From an uncultured Lachnospiraceae bacterium (GTDB lineage: Bacteria; Bacillota; Clostridia; Lachnospirales; Lachnospiraceae), in the NCBI GenBank assembly GCA_910585395.1, contig CAJUCK010000006.1, positions 280 through 7,881 on the forward strand: a stretch of 7,602 bases of DNA, in the 5' to 3' direction. Both the position numbers and the translations under genes were made by a program. Positions 7,052-7,602 of the stretch are shown piece after piece. Position 1 is the first letter of the stretch. Each line of letters begins with the position of its first letter. The notes beneath the pieces are model-generated. The model was not told where the DNA came from. It did no database searches and saw only the letters and a list, made by a program, of their open reading frames with translations.

Positions 7052-7602
7052 CTATCCTCTTGTTCTCTCTATATCAATCACGCTCTCCACCTGGCGTATC
7101 TTATCTACAAGGCTGTTCAATTCATCTTTTCCCCTTGTTCCAAAAGCAATGGTAATGGTGGCAACTCCCTGTTTGCTGGTAGTGGAATGAACTGCACTGA
7201 TATCTATCTGACGTTCTGTCAAAACTTTCGTAATATCCACTAACAGACCTGTACGGTTATTGCCGTAAATTTTAATTTCTGCCATATAGCGGCTTTCTTC
7301 CCCTTCACGAGTCTGCCATTCTGCATCCAGCAGACGCGCCTGGTCTATCTCTGACAGATTGATAACATTGATACAGTCTGTACGGTGAATGGAAATACCT
7401 CTTCCTCTGGTGACAAATCCTACAATCTCGTCCCCTGGCACTGGGGCACAGCAGCGGGAAAAGCGAACCGCCACATCATCAATGCCTTTTACCACAATCC
7501 CGCTCTTGGTACGCACATTTACACGCCTGTTTTTACTTCCTGCGGAAGCCGTACCTGAAAGTCCTCCATTCTCTGCACCTTTTAAAATATCTTCATCTGT
7601 TA
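7052..7602 (-). CDS. relA: RelA/SpoT-family (p)ppGpp synthetase/hydrolase, C-terminal part
   Basis: The C-terminal 182 residues of a long Rel/RSH protein; the frame is open to the right edge, so the hydrolase, synthetase, TGS and helical domains lie outside. The visible part starts with a low-complexity linker (7518-7602). The conserved-cysteine/zinc-finger domain follows (about 7370-7515), with GIVVKGIDDVAVRFSRCC, PVPGDEIVGF and TRGRGISIHRTDC. The last element is the ACT (RRM) domain (about 7055-7285: AEIKIYGNNRTGLLVDITKVL). These domains bind ribosome and tRNA and control the balance of ppGpp synthesis and hydrolysis. An in-frame GTG at 7516 is not the start, because homology and open frame continue upstream. 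A single long RSH in Clostridia is normally bifunctional; here that is inferred from family knowledge. The stop is TAG at 7052-7054, and the hairpin at 6970-7026 follows. It shares its strand with the hydrolase-to-aspS run but is separated from it by the opposing receptor gene. Confidence 0.95.
   Translation of the reverse strand, partial: TDEDILKGAENGGLSGTASAGSKNRRVNVRTKSGIVVKGIDDVAVRFSRCCAPVPGDEIVGFVTRGRGISIHRTDCINVINLSEIDQARLLDAEWQTREGEESRYMAEIKIYGNNRTGLLVDITKVLTERQIDISAVHSTTSKQGVATITIAFGTRGKDELNSLVDKIRQVESVIDIERTRG

Noticed and set aside
7514..7516. GTG as the start of a small ACT-domain protein
   Set aside because: The reading frame and Rel linker continue upstream to the window edge, and no ribosome binding site precedes this codon.

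Overview
The window looks like a chromosomal housekeeping region from an anaerobic Firmicute, most likely class Clostridia and possibly Lachnospiraceae-like. This rests on the gene set and order (RelA/SpoT-type synthetase, metallo-beta-lactamase (MBL) fold hydrolase, HemZ-type radical SAM protein, hisS, aspS), strong GGAGG-type ribosome binding sites, and protein features such as the HemZ LTGIRP motif. Base composition is moderate by eye. The genus cannot be fixed from the sequence.

Layout from left to right: aspS (minus strand, its 3' end cut by the left edge), hisS, hemZ and a small MBL-fold hydrolase gene (all minus strand) form a compact run. A recognisable sigma-A promoter lies just upstream of the hydrolase gene. 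A T-rich divergent intergenic region of 184 bp then separates this run from a single plus-strand gene for a membrane chemoreceptor (methyl-accepting chemotaxis protein) with its own promoter-like sequence. The receptor gene converges on the 3' end of a relA/rsh gene (minus strand, its 5' part beyond the right edge). Between these convergent genes is a long, almost perfect hairpin, probably a bidirectional terminator.

How the genes work together: hisS and aspS supply charged tRNAs. The Rel protein reads uncharged tRNA on the ribosome and sets the (p)ppGpp level, so stringent control and tRNA charging sit close together, as is common in Firmicutes. The hydrolase and HemZ are frequent passengers in this cluster, with less certain roles. 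The chemoreceptor has no obvious functional link to its neighbours and looks like an insertion into an otherwise conserved run.

There is no sign of a phage, insertion sequence, CRISPR array, RNA gene or novel multi-gene system. The points most worth a second look are the eukaryote/archaea-like and apparently C-terminally shortened HisRS, the convergent-gene hairpin, the palindrome over the receptor promoter, and the receptor's position within the cluster.
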